Below, in pieces: positions 37,896-47,068 of a DNA stretch of 64,000 nt (its first letter is position 1; the number at the start of each line of letters is the position of its first letter). This DNA is from an uncultured Porphyromonas sp. (GTDB taxonomy: Bacteria > Bacteroidota > Bacteroidia > Bacteroidales > Porphyromonadaceae). The stretch is taken from the NCBI GenBank assembly GCA_905372565.1, contig CAJPPK010000007.1:12936-76935 (forward strand). Direction: 5' to 3'. Below the pieces are notes generated by a model, which was not told the origin of the DNA, did no database searches, and worked only from the letters and a program-made list of their open reading frames with translations. The translations under genes and the position numbers were made by a program.

Positions 37896-39043
37896 AGATC
37901 ATCTATTGTATCCCAGCGACCTCTAACTCGGGAGGAATGGAGCGCGTCCTAGCGAGGAAGGTGAATTACCTAGCAGAGCGTGGCTATGAGCTAGCGATTA
38001 TTACTACCGATCAGCGAGGGAAGGCTCCCTTTTTCCCACTCCATGCTAGCATCACGCAGTATGATCTGGGGATCAATTACGATGAGAACAACGGTCAAGG
38101 GCTTCGGGCGAAGCTGAGAGCATATCCACGAAAGAAGCGCCTGCATCGTGAGCGACTCTCCAAACTATTAGTAGAGCTTCAGGCTGACATTGTCATCTCT
38201 ATGTTTGGGGATGATGCGGACTTTCTGCCAAGTATTCAAGATAGCAGTCGTAAGGTGCTGGAGTATCACTTCTCAAAGCTCAAGCGCCTGCAATATGGTC
38301 GTAAGGGACTTTGGCGTATGATCGATCACTACCGCACGTGGCGTGATGAGTCTACGGTGCGAGGCTATGATCGCTTCGTTGTTTTGACGGCCGAAGATGC
38401 AGGATACTGGGGAAGCCTTCCAAATATCCAAGTGATCCCCAATCCTTTGCCATTTACTTCTGAAGAAGTCTCAGATTGTACCTCCAAGCGAGTCCTCGCT
38501 GCTGGGCGGTATGACTTCCAGAAGAATTTCTCCCTCCTTCTGCGGATTTGGTCTCAGATCGCTCCCAGCTATCCGGACTGGAAGCTGGAGATTATCGGGG
38601 ATGGAGCGCTCCGTCCCGCCTTGGAGGAGGAAGTTGTACAGCTAGGACTCTCATCTTCTGTCGAGCTCTCTCGTCCGACCCAAGAGATGCAGGCGGTCTA
38701 TCTGCATTCTTCTGTCTATGCGATGACTTCTCGCTATGAGGGGCTACCTATGGTGCTGATCGAAGCGCAACAGATGGGACTGCCTATTGTCTCTTTTGCT
38801 TGTCCTTGTGGTCCACGTGATGTGATCCATGAGGGCGAAGATGGATTCCTGATACCCTTAGGCGAGGAAGACGCCTTCGTCCGTGCACTACGTCTGCTCA
38901 TGGACTCTGAGGCAGAGCGCCAGCGTATGGGACGGGCAGCTCGTCTCTCTTCTGCTCGCTATGATGTAGACACGATCATGGCGCATTGGATCCAGCTCTT
39001 CGATACCCTCTCCGTTACTCCTTCTTCAACTCCTGTCTCATGA
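37892..39043 (+). CDS. Glycosyltransferase family 4
   Basis: 383 aa GT-B enzyme. N-terminal KIIYCIPATSNSGGMERVL has the glycine-rich acceptor loop; the C-terminal donor domain has AAGRYDFQKNFSLLLRIW, LEIIGDGALRPALE and the EX7E motif in TSRYEGLPMVLIEAQQMGLPIV. It resembles retaining GT4 enzymes of lipopolysaccharide and capsule synthesis. Overlaps both neighbours by ATGA-type junctions. Confidence 0.9.
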   Translation: MKIIYCIPATSNSGGMERVLARKVNYLAERGYELAIITTDQRGKAPFFPLHASITQYDLGINYDENNGQGLRAKLRAYPRKKRLHRERLSKLLVELQADIVISMFGDDADFLPSIQDSSRKVLEYHFSKLKRLQYGRKGLWRMIDHYRTWRDESTVRGYDRFVVLTAEDAGYWGSLPNIQVIPNPLPFTSEEVSDCTSKRVLAAGRYDFQKNFSLLLRIWSQIAPSYPDWKLEIIGDGALRPALEEEVVQLGLSSSVELSRPTQEMQAVYLHSSVYAMTSRYEGLPMVLIEAQQMGLPIVSFACPCGPRDVIHEGEDGFLIPLGEEDAFVRALRLLMDSEAERQRMGRAARLSSARYDVDTIMAHWIQLFDTLSVTPSSTPVS

Positions 39044-40143
39044 AGCGAATAGTCATCTCTGCGGTCAATCTTCGCAAGGGAGGGACGCTGACTATCCTAC
39101 GCCAATGTCTTTCGTTCCTCTCCGAGTGGGCTCCTAAAGCAGGCTACGAGGTCGTCGCTCTAGTGCATAAGCAGGAGCTCGCGGACTATCCTAATATTCG
39201 CTACATCGAGCTCCCTTGGGCTGCTACTGGCTGGCTCAAGCGTCTGTGGTGTGAGTATGTCACCATGGGGAAGATCTCCCAAGAGCTGGGAGAGATCGAT
39301 TTATGGCTGTCTCTTCATGATACAACGCCTCGAGTGAAGGCGAAGCGTCAGGCAGTTTATTGCCAGACGTCCTTCCCATTCTTGAAGTGGCGGTGGAGAG
39401 ATTTTAGCTTTGATAAGAAGATCCCTCTCTTTGCGATGTTCACCCGCTTTGCTTACCAGTTCGGAATTCGGAGAAATAGTTACCTCGTTGTCCAGCAGGA
39501 ATGGTTACGTGAGGGCTTTAGTCGCATGTTTGGCTTGCCTAAGGAGCGCTTTATCGTTGCGCCACCACCTCGAGAGCCTTTACCCAAGCTGGACCTTAAG
39601 AAAGAGGAGGGGGCACCCTTTAACTTCCTCTATGCAGCGACCCCTGATGGGCATAAGAACTTCGAGTTGCTCTGTGAGGCTACGCAGGAGCTGGAGCGAC
39701 GTGTTGGGAAAGGGAAGTTCCGCACCATCCTCACGATCAGTGGACAGGAGAATAAGTACGCCCGTTGGCTCTATGAGCAATGGGGGACCTGCTCTAGTCT
39801 TGATTTCCGGGGATTCCTTTCCAAGGAGGAGCTACAGAAGACATACGCTTTGACGGACTGTCTGGTGTTCCCTTCACGTATCGAGACATGGGGGTTACCG
39901 ATCTCGGAGTTCTTGCCTTATGAGCGCCCCATGCTCTTGGCAGACCTCCCCTATGCCCATGAGACCTCTCGGGGAGCGGTCGCTGTAGGCTTCTTTAATC
40001 CTACTCAAGTCAATGATCTAGTCGATGCTATGCAGGCTGTCCTGGAGGGGCATTTAGAAGGGCTAAAGGGGCAACAGTGTTGCCCCATCGGAGGCAATAC
40101 TGTTGCCTCTTGGGAGGCACTACTGTTGCTCCTTTTGGGTTAA
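39040..40143 (+). CDS. Glycosyltransferase (GT1/GT4-like), C-terminus derived from a repeat element
   Basis: 367 aa from ATG 39040, which overlaps the previous stop (ATGA); the codon at 38986 is an unlikely start. Recognisable parts are MKRIVISAVNLRKGGTLTIL, a mid-region ATPDGHKNFELLCEA, and the donor-site CLVFPSRIETWGLPISEFLPY. The last 25 or so codons (from about 40066, reading KGQQCCPIGGNTVASWEALL) come from copy D of the 96-bp element, so the natural C-terminus was probably replaced or extended by that insertion. Confidence 0.85.
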   Translation: MKRIVISAVNLRKGGTLTILRQCLSFLSEWAPKAGYEVVALVHKQELADYPNIRYIELPWAATGWLKRLWCEYVTMGKISQELGEIDLWLSLHDTTPRVKAKRQAVYCQTSFPFLKWRWRDFSFDKKIPLFAMFTRFAYQFGIRRNSYLVVQQEWLREGFSRMFGLPKERFIVAPPPREPLPKLDLKKEEGAPFNFLYAATPDGHKNFELLCEATQELERRVGKGKFRTILTISGQENKYARWLYEQWGTCSSLDFRGFLSKEELQKTYALTDCLVFPSRIETWGLPISEFLPYERPMLLADLPYAHETSRGAVAVGFFNPTQVNDLVDAMQAVLEGHLEGLKGQQCCPIGGNTVASWEALLLLLLG

Positions 40144-40156
40144 CACTAGCAACACT
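40061..40156 (+). repeat. 96-bp hairpin repeat element, copy D (diverged)
   Basis: Contains the same chain of GGCAACAGT-type units: GGGGCAACAGTGTTGCCCC, GAGGCAATACTGTTGCCTC and GGCACTACTGTTGCTCC, then CTTTTGGGTTAACACT, matching the tail of copies A-C. It lacks the CCAACTAGT start and is the least conserved copy. It spans the 3' end of the glycosyltransferase gene and ends 6 bp before the next ATG. Confidence 0.78.
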
Positions 40157-40161
40157 GAACT

Positions 40162-41286
40162 ATGAAGATATTACAACTAGGAAAGTTCTATCCGATCCGT
40201 GGTGGAGTCGAGAAGGTGATGGAGATCTTCACCGAAGGGCTAGCCGAGCGTGGCTATGCTTCGGATATGCTCTGTGCTTCTCATGATGGACGGGTCGATG
40301 ACATCATCTTGGGCGACGAATCGAAGATCATGCGCACCAAGACGTGGATGAAGCTAGCCGCCACGATGATTTCACCAGCGATGATCTGGCGCCTACGTAA
40401 GATCTGCCGTGAGTATGACATTATCCACATTCACCACCCAGATCCGATGGCGACAGTGGCACTCTTCTGCTCGGGCTATAAGGGGAAGGTTGTCCTGCAT
40501 TGGCATAGCGACATCTTGAAGCAGAAGTTTCTTCTTCGCTTCTTTGCTCCCCTACAGAATTGGCTCATCCGTCGAGCTGACTTGATCCTCGGCACGACAC
40601 CTGTCTATGTGAAGGAGTCTCCCTTCCTAAGTAAGGTGCAGTTGAAGACGGGCTACCTGCCTATCGGGGTCGATCCACACCCTTGGCTAGCCGATGAGAT
40701 CCGTGAGATCCGCCAGCAGTATCCTGACAAGAAGATCCTCTTTAATATCGGGCGTCTAGTCTCCTACAAGGGGTACCAGTATCTCATCGAAGCCATGGTA
40801 CACCTTCCTCAGGAATATGTCTTGCTTATCGGAGGGAAAGGTCCGCTCAAACAAGAGCTACAAGAGTTCATCGATCGCTTGGGCCTCCAGGAGCGTGTTA
40901 AGCTTCTAGGCTTCATCTCGGATACGCTTAAGCCTGCCTACTTCGGAGCTTGCGATGTCTTCTGTCTCAGCTCCACGCTCAAGACCGAGGCTTATGCCAT
41001 CGTGCAGGTCGAAGCGATGTCTCTTGGACGACCTATCGTCGCTACCGAGATCCCTGGGTCAGGTGTAGCATGGGTCAATGCCCACCAAGAGTCTGGCCTG
41101 AATGTCCCGATCGAAGATGCTCCAGCACTCGCTCAGGCCATTCAGAAGATTTGCCAAGATCCCGAGCTCTGGAGCTCCTATAGCAAGGGTTCACGCCAAC
41201 GTTTCTTCGAAATCTTTACGAAGGATGAGATGATCAACCAGCTCATTCGTATCTATACAGAACTCCTCCATCCTACCATCCCATAG
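40162..41286 (+). CDS. Glycosyltransferase family 4
   Basis: 374 aa. Start KILQLGKFYPIRGGVEKVME with the GGVE loop; IIHIHHPDPMATVALF; donor-domain FNIGRLVSYKGYQYLIEAM, LLIGGKGPLKQELQEFI and EAYAIVQVEAMSLGRPIVAT with the EX7E motif. It is close to capsule/EPS mannosyl- or galactosyltransferases, but sugar specificity cannot be read. It starts 18 bp after the previous stop, within 6 bp of repeat copy D. Confidence 0.92.
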   Translation: MKILQLGKFYPIRGGVEKVMEIFTEGLAERGYASDMLCASHDGRVDDIILGDESKIMRTKTWMKLAATMISPAMIWRLRKICREYDIIHIHHPDPMATVALFCSGYKGKVVLHWHSDILKQKFLLRFFAPLQNWLIRRADLILGTTPVYVKESPFLSKVQLKTGYLPIGVDPHPWLADEIREIRQQYPDKKILFNIGRLVSYKGYQYLIEAMVHLPQEYVLLIGGKGPLKQELQEFIDRLGLQERVKLLGFISDTLKPAYFGACDVFCLSSTLKTEAYAIVQVEAMSLGRPIVATEIPGSGVAWVNAHQESGLNVPIEDAPALAQAIQKICQDPELWSSYSKGSRQRFFEIFTKDEMINQLIRIYTELLHPTIP

Positions 41287-41296
41287 TACGGAATCT

Positions 41297-41893
41297 ATGA
41301 ATACAATCGAACGATTTATCAAGCGAGCTTTTGACTTCTCGCTAGCACTTGTCTCTCTTGTCGTCTTCTCTCCGCTTATTGCCTTGATCGCTCTATTGAT
41401 CAAGTGGGAGGATCCTCAAGGGGATGTCATCTATAAACAGGAGCGTATTGGCTATAAGGGACGTCCCTTTATCCTCTACAAGTTCCGCTCCATGCGTATG
41501 GATGCGGAGGCAAATAACTCTCCTCAGCTTTTTACCGATGGCGATAGCCGTCTGACGAAGGTCGGAGCTTTCATCCGTGCTCACCACTTGGATGAATTCC
41601 CTCAGCTATGGAATGTGATCAAGGGAGAGATGTCCTTTGTTGGTCCTCGCCCCGAGCGTCAGTTCTTCATCGATCAGATCATGGAGCATAACCCCGACTA
41701 TACTCGTCTTTATGCTGTGCGTCCAGGGCTCTTCTCCTATGCGACGCTCTACAATGGGTATACTGATACGATCGAGAAGATGCTGGAGCGCCTACGTCTA
41801 GACCTGAAGTATCTAGATAACTACTCCCTCTGGGTAGATGTGAAGATCATCTTCCTTACTGCCTTTTCTATTATATTTGGTAAGAAATTCTAA
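41297..41893 (+). CDS. Initiating sugar-phosphate transferase (undecaprenyl-phosphate PGT)
   Basis: 198 aa, the small PglC-like monotopic form. One re-entrant membrane helix (about 14-36) is followed by YKQERIGYKGRPFILYKFRSM, the catalytic Asp-Glu pair in HHLDEFPQLWNVIKGEM (Asp99, Glu100) and FVGPRPE. Such enzymes move a sugar-1-phosphate from a UDP-sugar to undecaprenyl phosphate, the first committed step of repeat-unit synthesis. It precedes the export genes by 12 bp. Confidence 0.93.
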   Translation: MNTIERFIKRAFDFSLALVSLVVFSPLIALIALLIKWEDPQGDVIYKQERIGYKGRPFILYKFRSMRMDAEANNSPQLFTDGDSRLTKVGAFIRAHHLDEFPQLWNVIKGEMSFVGPRPERQFFIDQIMEHNPDYTRLYAVRPGLFSYATLYNGYTDTIEKMLERLRLDLKYLDNYSLWVDVKIIFLTAFSIIFGKKF

Positions 41894-41905
41894 ACGACTC
41901 ACGAT

Positions 41906-42769
41906 ATGATAATGATCAAAAGACTCTTTCGCTCGAGTGTGTTTGCTCTTGGCGCTTTGTTGACGCTGGCACTCTCCTCCTGTGACTCTGCATACCGTAC
42001 GAACTATCTGCAGGATATCGAGACGGCCAAGGCTTATGGAGTTAAGTATAACTCGGAGATTGTGGTTCAGAAGGGAGACAAGCTACGTATCTTGGTCTCC
42101 AGTCTGCGTAATCCCGAGTTGACTCTACCTTTCTCCAATCGTACTATTGGAGTAGCAGTCCCTTCTGCTCTTCAGGGGGATAAGGTCGCTGCAGCAGATA
42201 CGACATCGTCTTACCTAGTCGATGCTCAGGGGAATATCCAGTTCCCGATCCTCGGCAATCTCCCTGTCCAAGGCCTCAGCCTTGATCAAGTGAGTGAGCT
42301 CGTTCAGTCTCGCTTGATCGCAGGGAAGTATCTGGCAGACGCCCATGTGACGACCAAGTTTGATAACCTTCGTGTTTACCTTCTTGGTGCCTTCGAAGGA
42401 ATTGTTACGGGTAGTGCAGGTAGCCAGGGGGTCGCTGATCGTGGATCTTTCCATCTTGATAATCCACAGACCAATATCCTGGAGCTGATCGCCCGCACGG
42501 GTGGACTCTCCGAACGAGCAGACTTCTCAAAGGTGAATGTTATTCGCCGTGTCGGGAACGAGTATGTCTACTATCGCCTGGATATGCTCTCGAAGAATAT
42601 CTTCGACTCTCCAGCTTTCTATCTGCAGCAGAATGACATTATCTATGCTGAGTATCGCTATCGTACACGAGATACAGAGCAGAAGGTTCTCAGCACCGTG
42701 GGCTATGTCACGACGGCGATGTCTACCATCGTTTCCGCTGTTGCTCTTGTCACCCTTCTTAAGCGTTAG
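41906..42769 (+). CDS. Wza-like polysaccharide export lipoprotein
   Basis: 287 aa. A lipobox ends in LALSSC (Cys26 if the start is 41906; ATG 41912 is also possible). A Poly_export domain (about 45-145, with VVQKGDKLRILVSSL and DAQGNIQFPILGNLPVQGLSLDQV) and an SLBB-like region with VYLLGAFEG follow, and the C-terminus is a hydrophobic helix. Proteins of this type form the outer-membrane channel for polysaccharide export and work with Wzc, which is encoded next. Confidence 0.9.
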   Translation: MIMIKRLFRSSVFALGALLTLALSSCDSAYRTNYLQDIETAKAYGVKYNSEIVVQKGDKLRILVSSLRNPELTLPFSNRTIGVAVPSALQGDKVAAADTTSSYLVDAQGNIQFPILGNLPVQGLSLDQVSELVQSRLIAGKYLADAHVTTKFDNLRVYLLGAFEGIVTGSAGSQGVADRGSFHLDNPQTNILELIARTGGLSERADFSKVNVIRRVGNEYVYYRLDMLSKNIFDSPAFYLQQNDIIYAEYRYRTRDTEQKVLSTVGYVTTAMSTIVSAVALVTLLKR

Positions 42770-42774
42770 TGGTA

Positions 42775-45174
42775 ATGGCTAATCAAGATAATAGACCAGC
42801 GGTAAAGCAGGACTCGGCAAGTGAGATTAACCTGCTAGATATCTTCTTCTACCTACTCCGCTACTGGTACCTTTACGTGTTAAGCGTAGGACTTATCGTA
42901 GCCTTCGCACTCTATCGTAATGCTAAGCAGCCTTACGTCTATGAGTCTTCCGTGAAGATCTTCATCAAGGATGCTTCGCAGCGAGCCATGATGGATGCTG
43001 ATGTGCTACGCTTTGCTCGAACCAATCGACTCAACATGGATAACGAGCAGATGCAGCTGACCTCAAGGCGAGTCATCGAGCGCACCGTGAAGATGGCTAA
43101 TGCCAATGTCTTTTATAAGGCACAGGAAGGCCTTCGCCAGATTGAGCTTTATAACGAGTCTCCTTTCTCTATGAAGTTCCTCGATACGCTTGATCGTGCG
43201 ACCTCTTTTGTCGTGCGTTATAGTGATGCGGGACATGCTTTAGTCATCCCCGCTGGGCGGAAGAAGGCCATTACGGTACCTCTTAATGTCCCTGTCAAGA
43301 TTGGAGAAGAACGCTTTATTATCGAGCCACGTGATAGTTACAACAGTCCATGGAAACATGCTTCGATACAGGTACAGAGAGCATCTTTCTCTCAGACTGT
43401 ACGCTATTACCAAAAGGCCGTTACGATTACTCAACCAGTAAATCGTGCCTCTACGCTGACTCTTGATCTACAGGATCAGAATAAGAAGCGTGCACTAGAT
43501 ATTCTCTTAGCCCAGGTCGCAGCATACAACCAAGAAGAACTTGATATGCGCAATCAGGTCGCTAAGAATACGGCAGACTTCGTGAATGATCGTTTGGCTA
43601 CCCTTAGCCAGGAGCTAGGTTTGGTAGAAGGCGACATGGAGCGTTTCCTCATCTCAAACCGAACGATTGACTTTGATAGCAAGGTGGGGCGCTTCAACTC
43701 TCGCTCCGCTGAGACCGAAACGCAGGTTCTAGAGATTGAGACCCAGCTCAAGCTCGTTTCCTATATGCTTTCACAGATCAATTCTGCTGGCAAGCAATAC
43801 GGATATCTTCCGCTAAATATTGGAGCTCCTGATCCAGCCCTTGATGGCTATATCAATCAGTATAACCAGCTCAAGTCTCAGCGTGATAAACTCATCGAGG
43901 GAGCGGGAGGAAGCACAGAGAATCCTGTGATTACTGAGTATGATCGTGCTCTAGATGAACTTCGTCGCAGTGCTGTCGAAAGTCTAAATCAGCGTGCTTC
44001 TCTCCTTCGTGCACGTCTTAAGGATACAGAGGGTATTCAGTCAAGCCTCCTCTCTAAACTTCCAGAAGTCTCTAATCAAGGTCGTGAAAAGGCCGATATC
44101 GATCGTCGCCTAGAGATCCGTCAGGCTCTCTATACCGAGCTCCTAAACAAAAGAGAAGAGTATGCTCTACGTCAGGCAATGACGCAGGATAGCGCAACCA
44201 TCCTTGATATGAATGATGCGCCAGCTCCTCCTATTAGCCCTAATACGACGCGAGCGGTTCTAATCGCCCTACTTGTAGGATTGGCTCTCCCATCGATCTT
44301 CTTGATCATTCGTCTTCTCTCCGATAATAAGGTGCGTAGCCGTAAGGATATCATGGATAGAGTCTCCATCCCCTTCCTTGGCGATATTCCTAAGGAAGAA
44401 GAGGCTCGTCGTGGTCATACACGTGGTGCTCGTGAGCAGGGCTCTGATGAGACTTCTGAGGCCTTCCGCGTCCTCCGTGAGAATCTCCGCTTCATGGTTA
44501 ACTCTAGTGAAGGTGAGTCAAAGAAGAAGATCATCTTTACCTCGTTTGGTGAGTCTGCAGGTAAATCTTATGTGTCTTATAACCTAGCCAAGACGCTTGG
44601 TTTTGCTGGTTATCGAGTTGCCTTGGTAGACCTTGATCTGCGTAAGGGTACGCTATCTCGACGTATAGGGCTCTCTGGAGTAGGGGTTACCGAGTATCTG
44701 GCTAATGGAGATATCCAGCTTGCTCAGATTATTCGTAAGGATCCTAATGATCCGAAGCTCTCTGTTGTGATTGCTGGTGCTGTGCCTCCTAATCCTGCCG
44801 AGCTCCTTCTTGGCCGTCGTTTAGATCAGTTGGCAGATGCACTCAGTGCTGAGTATGACTATGTGATCTTCGATAACGTGCCCTTCGGTAGTGTCGCTGA
44901 TGCTGCTATTGCTAACCGTGTGGCTGACCTAACGATCTTTGTTCTGCGTGCAGCTAAGCTCGATCGCCGCGCTCTGCCTGAGCTCCAGCGTCTCTATGAT
45001 GAAGATATCCTTCGTAATATGGCTCTTGTCCTCAATGGTGCTACGGAGAGTGGTCATGGTTATGGCTACGGCTACGGTTATGGCTATGGTTACGGCTATG
45101 GCTATGGTTATGGCAACAAGAAAAAGAAGAGCCCACTACGCCGTCTTCTTCGTCGCTTAGGTATTAAGCGTTAA
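42775..45174 (+). CDS. Wzc-like polysaccharide co-polymerase and tyrosine kinase
   Basis: 799 aa from ATG 42775 (GTG 42769 overlaps the previous stop). Two membrane helices flank a Wzz-like periplasmic coiled coil (about 35-500). The cytoplasmic BY-kinase has Walker A GESAGKSYVSYNLA, Walker A' VALVDLDLRKG and Walker B YVIFDNVPFG. The C-terminus carries nine Gly-Tyr repeats before a basic KKKKSPLRRLLRR tail, matching the tyrosine cluster that such kinases autophosphorylate to control chain length. The repeat DNA (45058-45114) alternates synonymous codons. Confidence 0.92.
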   Translation: MANQDNRPAVKQDSASEINLLDIFFYLLRYWYLYVLSVGLIVAFALYRNAKQPYVYESSVKIFIKDASQRAMMDADVLRFARTNRLNMDNEQMQLTSRRVIERTVKMANANVFYKAQEGLRQIELYNESPFSMKFLDTLDRATSFVVRYSDAGHALVIPAGRKKAITVPLNVPVKIGEERFIIEPRDSYNSPWKHASIQVQRASFSQTVRYYQKAVTITQPVNRASTLTLDLQDQNKKRALDILLAQVAAYNQEELDMRNQVAKNTADFVNDRLATLSQELGLVEGDMERFLISNRTIDFDSKVGRFNSRSAETETQVLEIETQLKLVSYMLSQINSAGKQYGYLPLNIGAPDPALDGYINQYNQLKSQRDKLIEGAGGSTENPVITEYDRALDELRRSAVESLNQRASLLRARLKDTEGIQSSLLSKLPEVSNQGREKADIDRRLEIRQALYTELLNKREEYALRQAMTQDSATILDMNDAPAPPISPNTTRAVLIALLVGLALPSIFLIIRLLSDNKVRSRKDIMDRVSIPFLGDIPKEEEARRGHTRGAREQGSDETSEAFRVLRENLRFMVNSSEGESKKKIIFTSFGESAGKSYVSYNLAKTLGFAGYRVALVDLDLRKGTLSRRIGLSGVGVTEYLANGDIQLAQIIRKDPNDPKLSVVIAGAVPPNPAELLLGRRLDQLADALSAEYDYVIFDNVPFGSVADAAIANRVADLTIFVLRAAKLDRRALPELQRLYDEDILRNMALVLNGATESGHGYGYGYGYGYGYGYGYGYGNKKKKSPLRRLLRRLGIKR
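45058..45114 (+). repeat. Gly-Tyr hexamer coding repeat in the Wzc tail
   Basis: Nine copies of a GGY TAY hexamer (57 bp). Synonymous GGT/GGC and TAT/TAC codons are mixed, so copies are not identical. Confidence 0.9.
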
Positions 45175-45189
45175 GCTTTTCTCCTTCAA

Positions 45190-46164
45190 GTGTCCTTTTC
45201 TTCCTCCCCGCTACTCTCGGTTATTGTACCCGTCTACAACGTTGCTCCCTATTTAGAGCAATGTGTGGAGTCTATCCTTAGTCAGCCCTACAAGGCTCTA
45301 GAGGTGATTCTTGTAGATGATGGGGCGACCGATGGTAGCGGGGAGCTTTGTGATCGTCTTGCTCAGTCTGATGAGCGGGTACGTGTCCTGCATCAGCCGA
45401 ATGCCGGGCTTTCTGCAGCGAGGAATGCTGCTCTAGAGCAACTCTCGGGAGAGTTCTTTACGTGTGTTGACTCGGACGACTGGTTGCCTGAGGACGCGTG
45501 GATCTGTCCGATGAGCTACTTGGAGGAGCACTCTGAGGTAGACTTGTTAGAGCTCGGCTATGTCGAGGTCGTGGAGCATACTGGTGCGGAGAAATGGATC
45601 CTGCACACAGGAGCTTCACTAAGTCCTCAGGAGGCCGTTGAGTCTTTGGCTAAGCTCTCAGGTGTGACCGGGATGGCCTGGGGGAAGATCTTCCGTACCT
45701 CTGTTCTGGGAGGTCTACGCTTCCCTGTCGGACGTCCCTATGAAGATATTTCTTTCGTCTTTGAAGCGCTGTGTCATACACGTAGCTATCGCTATATGTC
45801 ATGGCAGGGATACTTCTATCGCATCGGGCGAGCAGGGAGTATTACAGAGCGTTACGATGCCCGCTTAGCTTATCTCTTTACGAATCTTCAGGAGCTGACG
45901 CCTATGGTTGAGAGAATCGCACCGGCCTATCTCCCTTGGCTGAATGAGACCCTCTATCGGCGACTATTGATTTTCTCTCTTTGGGGTATACGTCATCGGA
46001 AGGAATCTCCTGACCTACTCCCAGCTTTACTCCCTTGGGCTAGTCGACTTCGTGGGCTTAGTTATCCTCAAGCCTCGTGGAGGAATGTGCTTCGGAGGGA
46101 GTTATTTCTTCGCTTCCCTCGTCTCTTCCTAGCGGGGAAACGACTTACTTCTATATTATCCTAA
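45190..46164 (+). CDS. Glycosyltransferase family 2
   Basis: 324 aa starting with GTG 45190, 15 bp after wzc. Motifs: PLLSVIVPVYNVAPYLEQCV, VILVDDGATDGSGELCD, NAGLSAARNAAL and the metal-binding TCVDSDDWLPE. The C-terminal part contains RPYEDISFVFEAL. An inverting GT-A enzyme acting on the same surface glycan; the sugar is unknown. Confidence 0.9.
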   Translation: MSFSSSPLLSVIVPVYNVAPYLEQCVESILSQPYKALEVILVDDGATDGSGELCDRLAQSDERVRVLHQPNAGLSAARNAALEQLSGEFFTCVDSDDWLPEDAWICPMSYLEEHSEVDLLELGYVEVVEHTGAEKWILHTGASLSPQEAVESLAKLSGVTGMAWGKIFRTSVLGGLRFPVGRPYEDISFVFEALCHTRSYRYMSWQGYFYRIGRAGSITERYDARLAYLFTNLQELTPMVERIAPAYLPWLNETLYRRLLIFSLWGIRHRKESPDLLPALLPWASRLRGLSYPQASWRNVLRRELFLRFPRLFLAGKRLTSILS

Positions 46165-46179
46165 TACCTTATTACACCT

Positions 46180-47058
46180 ATGGATACCTCTTTGATCTAT
46201 TGTGTAGCTCAAGAATATATCATCGTACATACTCCCTCTAAGGAAGCTACTCGTGCTCTCCTTCCTAATTATGAGCCCTTCCTCGTAGAGGAGCTCCCGG
46301 AGGGTAAGGAGCCTCTCTTTACGTTTGAAGGAGGGGCTGATCTGACGGCCTACCCACGGAAGGCTCTCCTAGAGGATAAGCTCTCCGAAGGTCTACGTGC
46401 TCGTGTCTACCAGACGACGAACTCGGAGATCCTCCTAGAGCTTACGGCTAATCAGCGTCGCCATGTGCTCCATGTCGATAAGTCATGGAGTAGAGTGATC
46501 TCCGATGTCCTACTTGACGATCCAAGCGCAGCCTACTTCATCAACCGACTCATCATGATCGTCTATGGAGTGGCTATCGCACCGTGGAAGATGCTGAAGA
46601 TGCATGCTTCTGTCACGGAGCTCGATGGGAAGGCTCTACTCTTCCTCGGTGTTAGTGGCACGGGTAAAAGCACCCATAGCCGTCTGTGGCGTAAGTTCGT
46701 CCTAGGAGCTACGCTACTTAATGATGATGAGCCTATCGTACGCCTATTGCCCAGTGGCGAGGTGCGTGTCTTTGGTTGTCCATGGAGTGGTAGTACTCCC
46801 TGCTATCGTCAGGCTTCAGCAGAGGTCGTGGCGTTTGTCCATCTTCATCAGAGCACTGAGAACAAACTCACGAAGCTGCGCGGGCGCAATAGCTTTGATT
46901 CGATCTACTCCTCGACGGCCTTCCTGCATTCAGATAAAGCCCGTCATATGGCGACCTTTGATACGATCGTGGATATCCTAGAGCGTATCCCTGTTTATCG
47001 CCTCGACTGTCGTCCAGATGAAGAGGCTGTCGCTCTCACACGTACCCTTCTACCCTAA
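46180..47058 (+). CDS. HprK-related serine kinase-like protein
   Basis: 292 aa. The central Walker A FLGVSGTGKSTHSRLW (about residues 150-165) is followed by LLNDDEPIVRL, the acidic pair matching the HPr kinase active-site region, and GCPWSGST. The fold is that of HPr kinase/PEP carboxykinase, but the N-terminal HPrK domain is absent and no HPr gene is near. In Bacteroidota, HprK-related proteins often accompany PqqD-like and PF14907 proteins, which are present here at 15985-17393. The phosphorylated target is unknown. Confidence 0.83.
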   Translation: MDTSLIYCVAQEYIIVHTPSKEATRALLPNYEPFLVEELPEGKEPLFTFEGGADLTAYPRKALLEDKLSEGLRARVYQTTNSEILLELTANQRRHVLHVDKSWSRVISDVLLDDPSAAYFINRLIMIVYGVAIAPWKMLKMHASVTELDGKALLFLGVSGTGKSTHSRLWRKFVLGATLLNDDEPIVRLLPSGEVRVFGCPWSGSTPCYRQASAEVVAFVHLHQSTENKLTKLRGRNSFDSIYSSTAFLHSDKARHMATFDTIVDILERIPVYRLDCRPDEEAVALTRTLLP

Positions 47059-47068
47059 TTAGAGTAAG

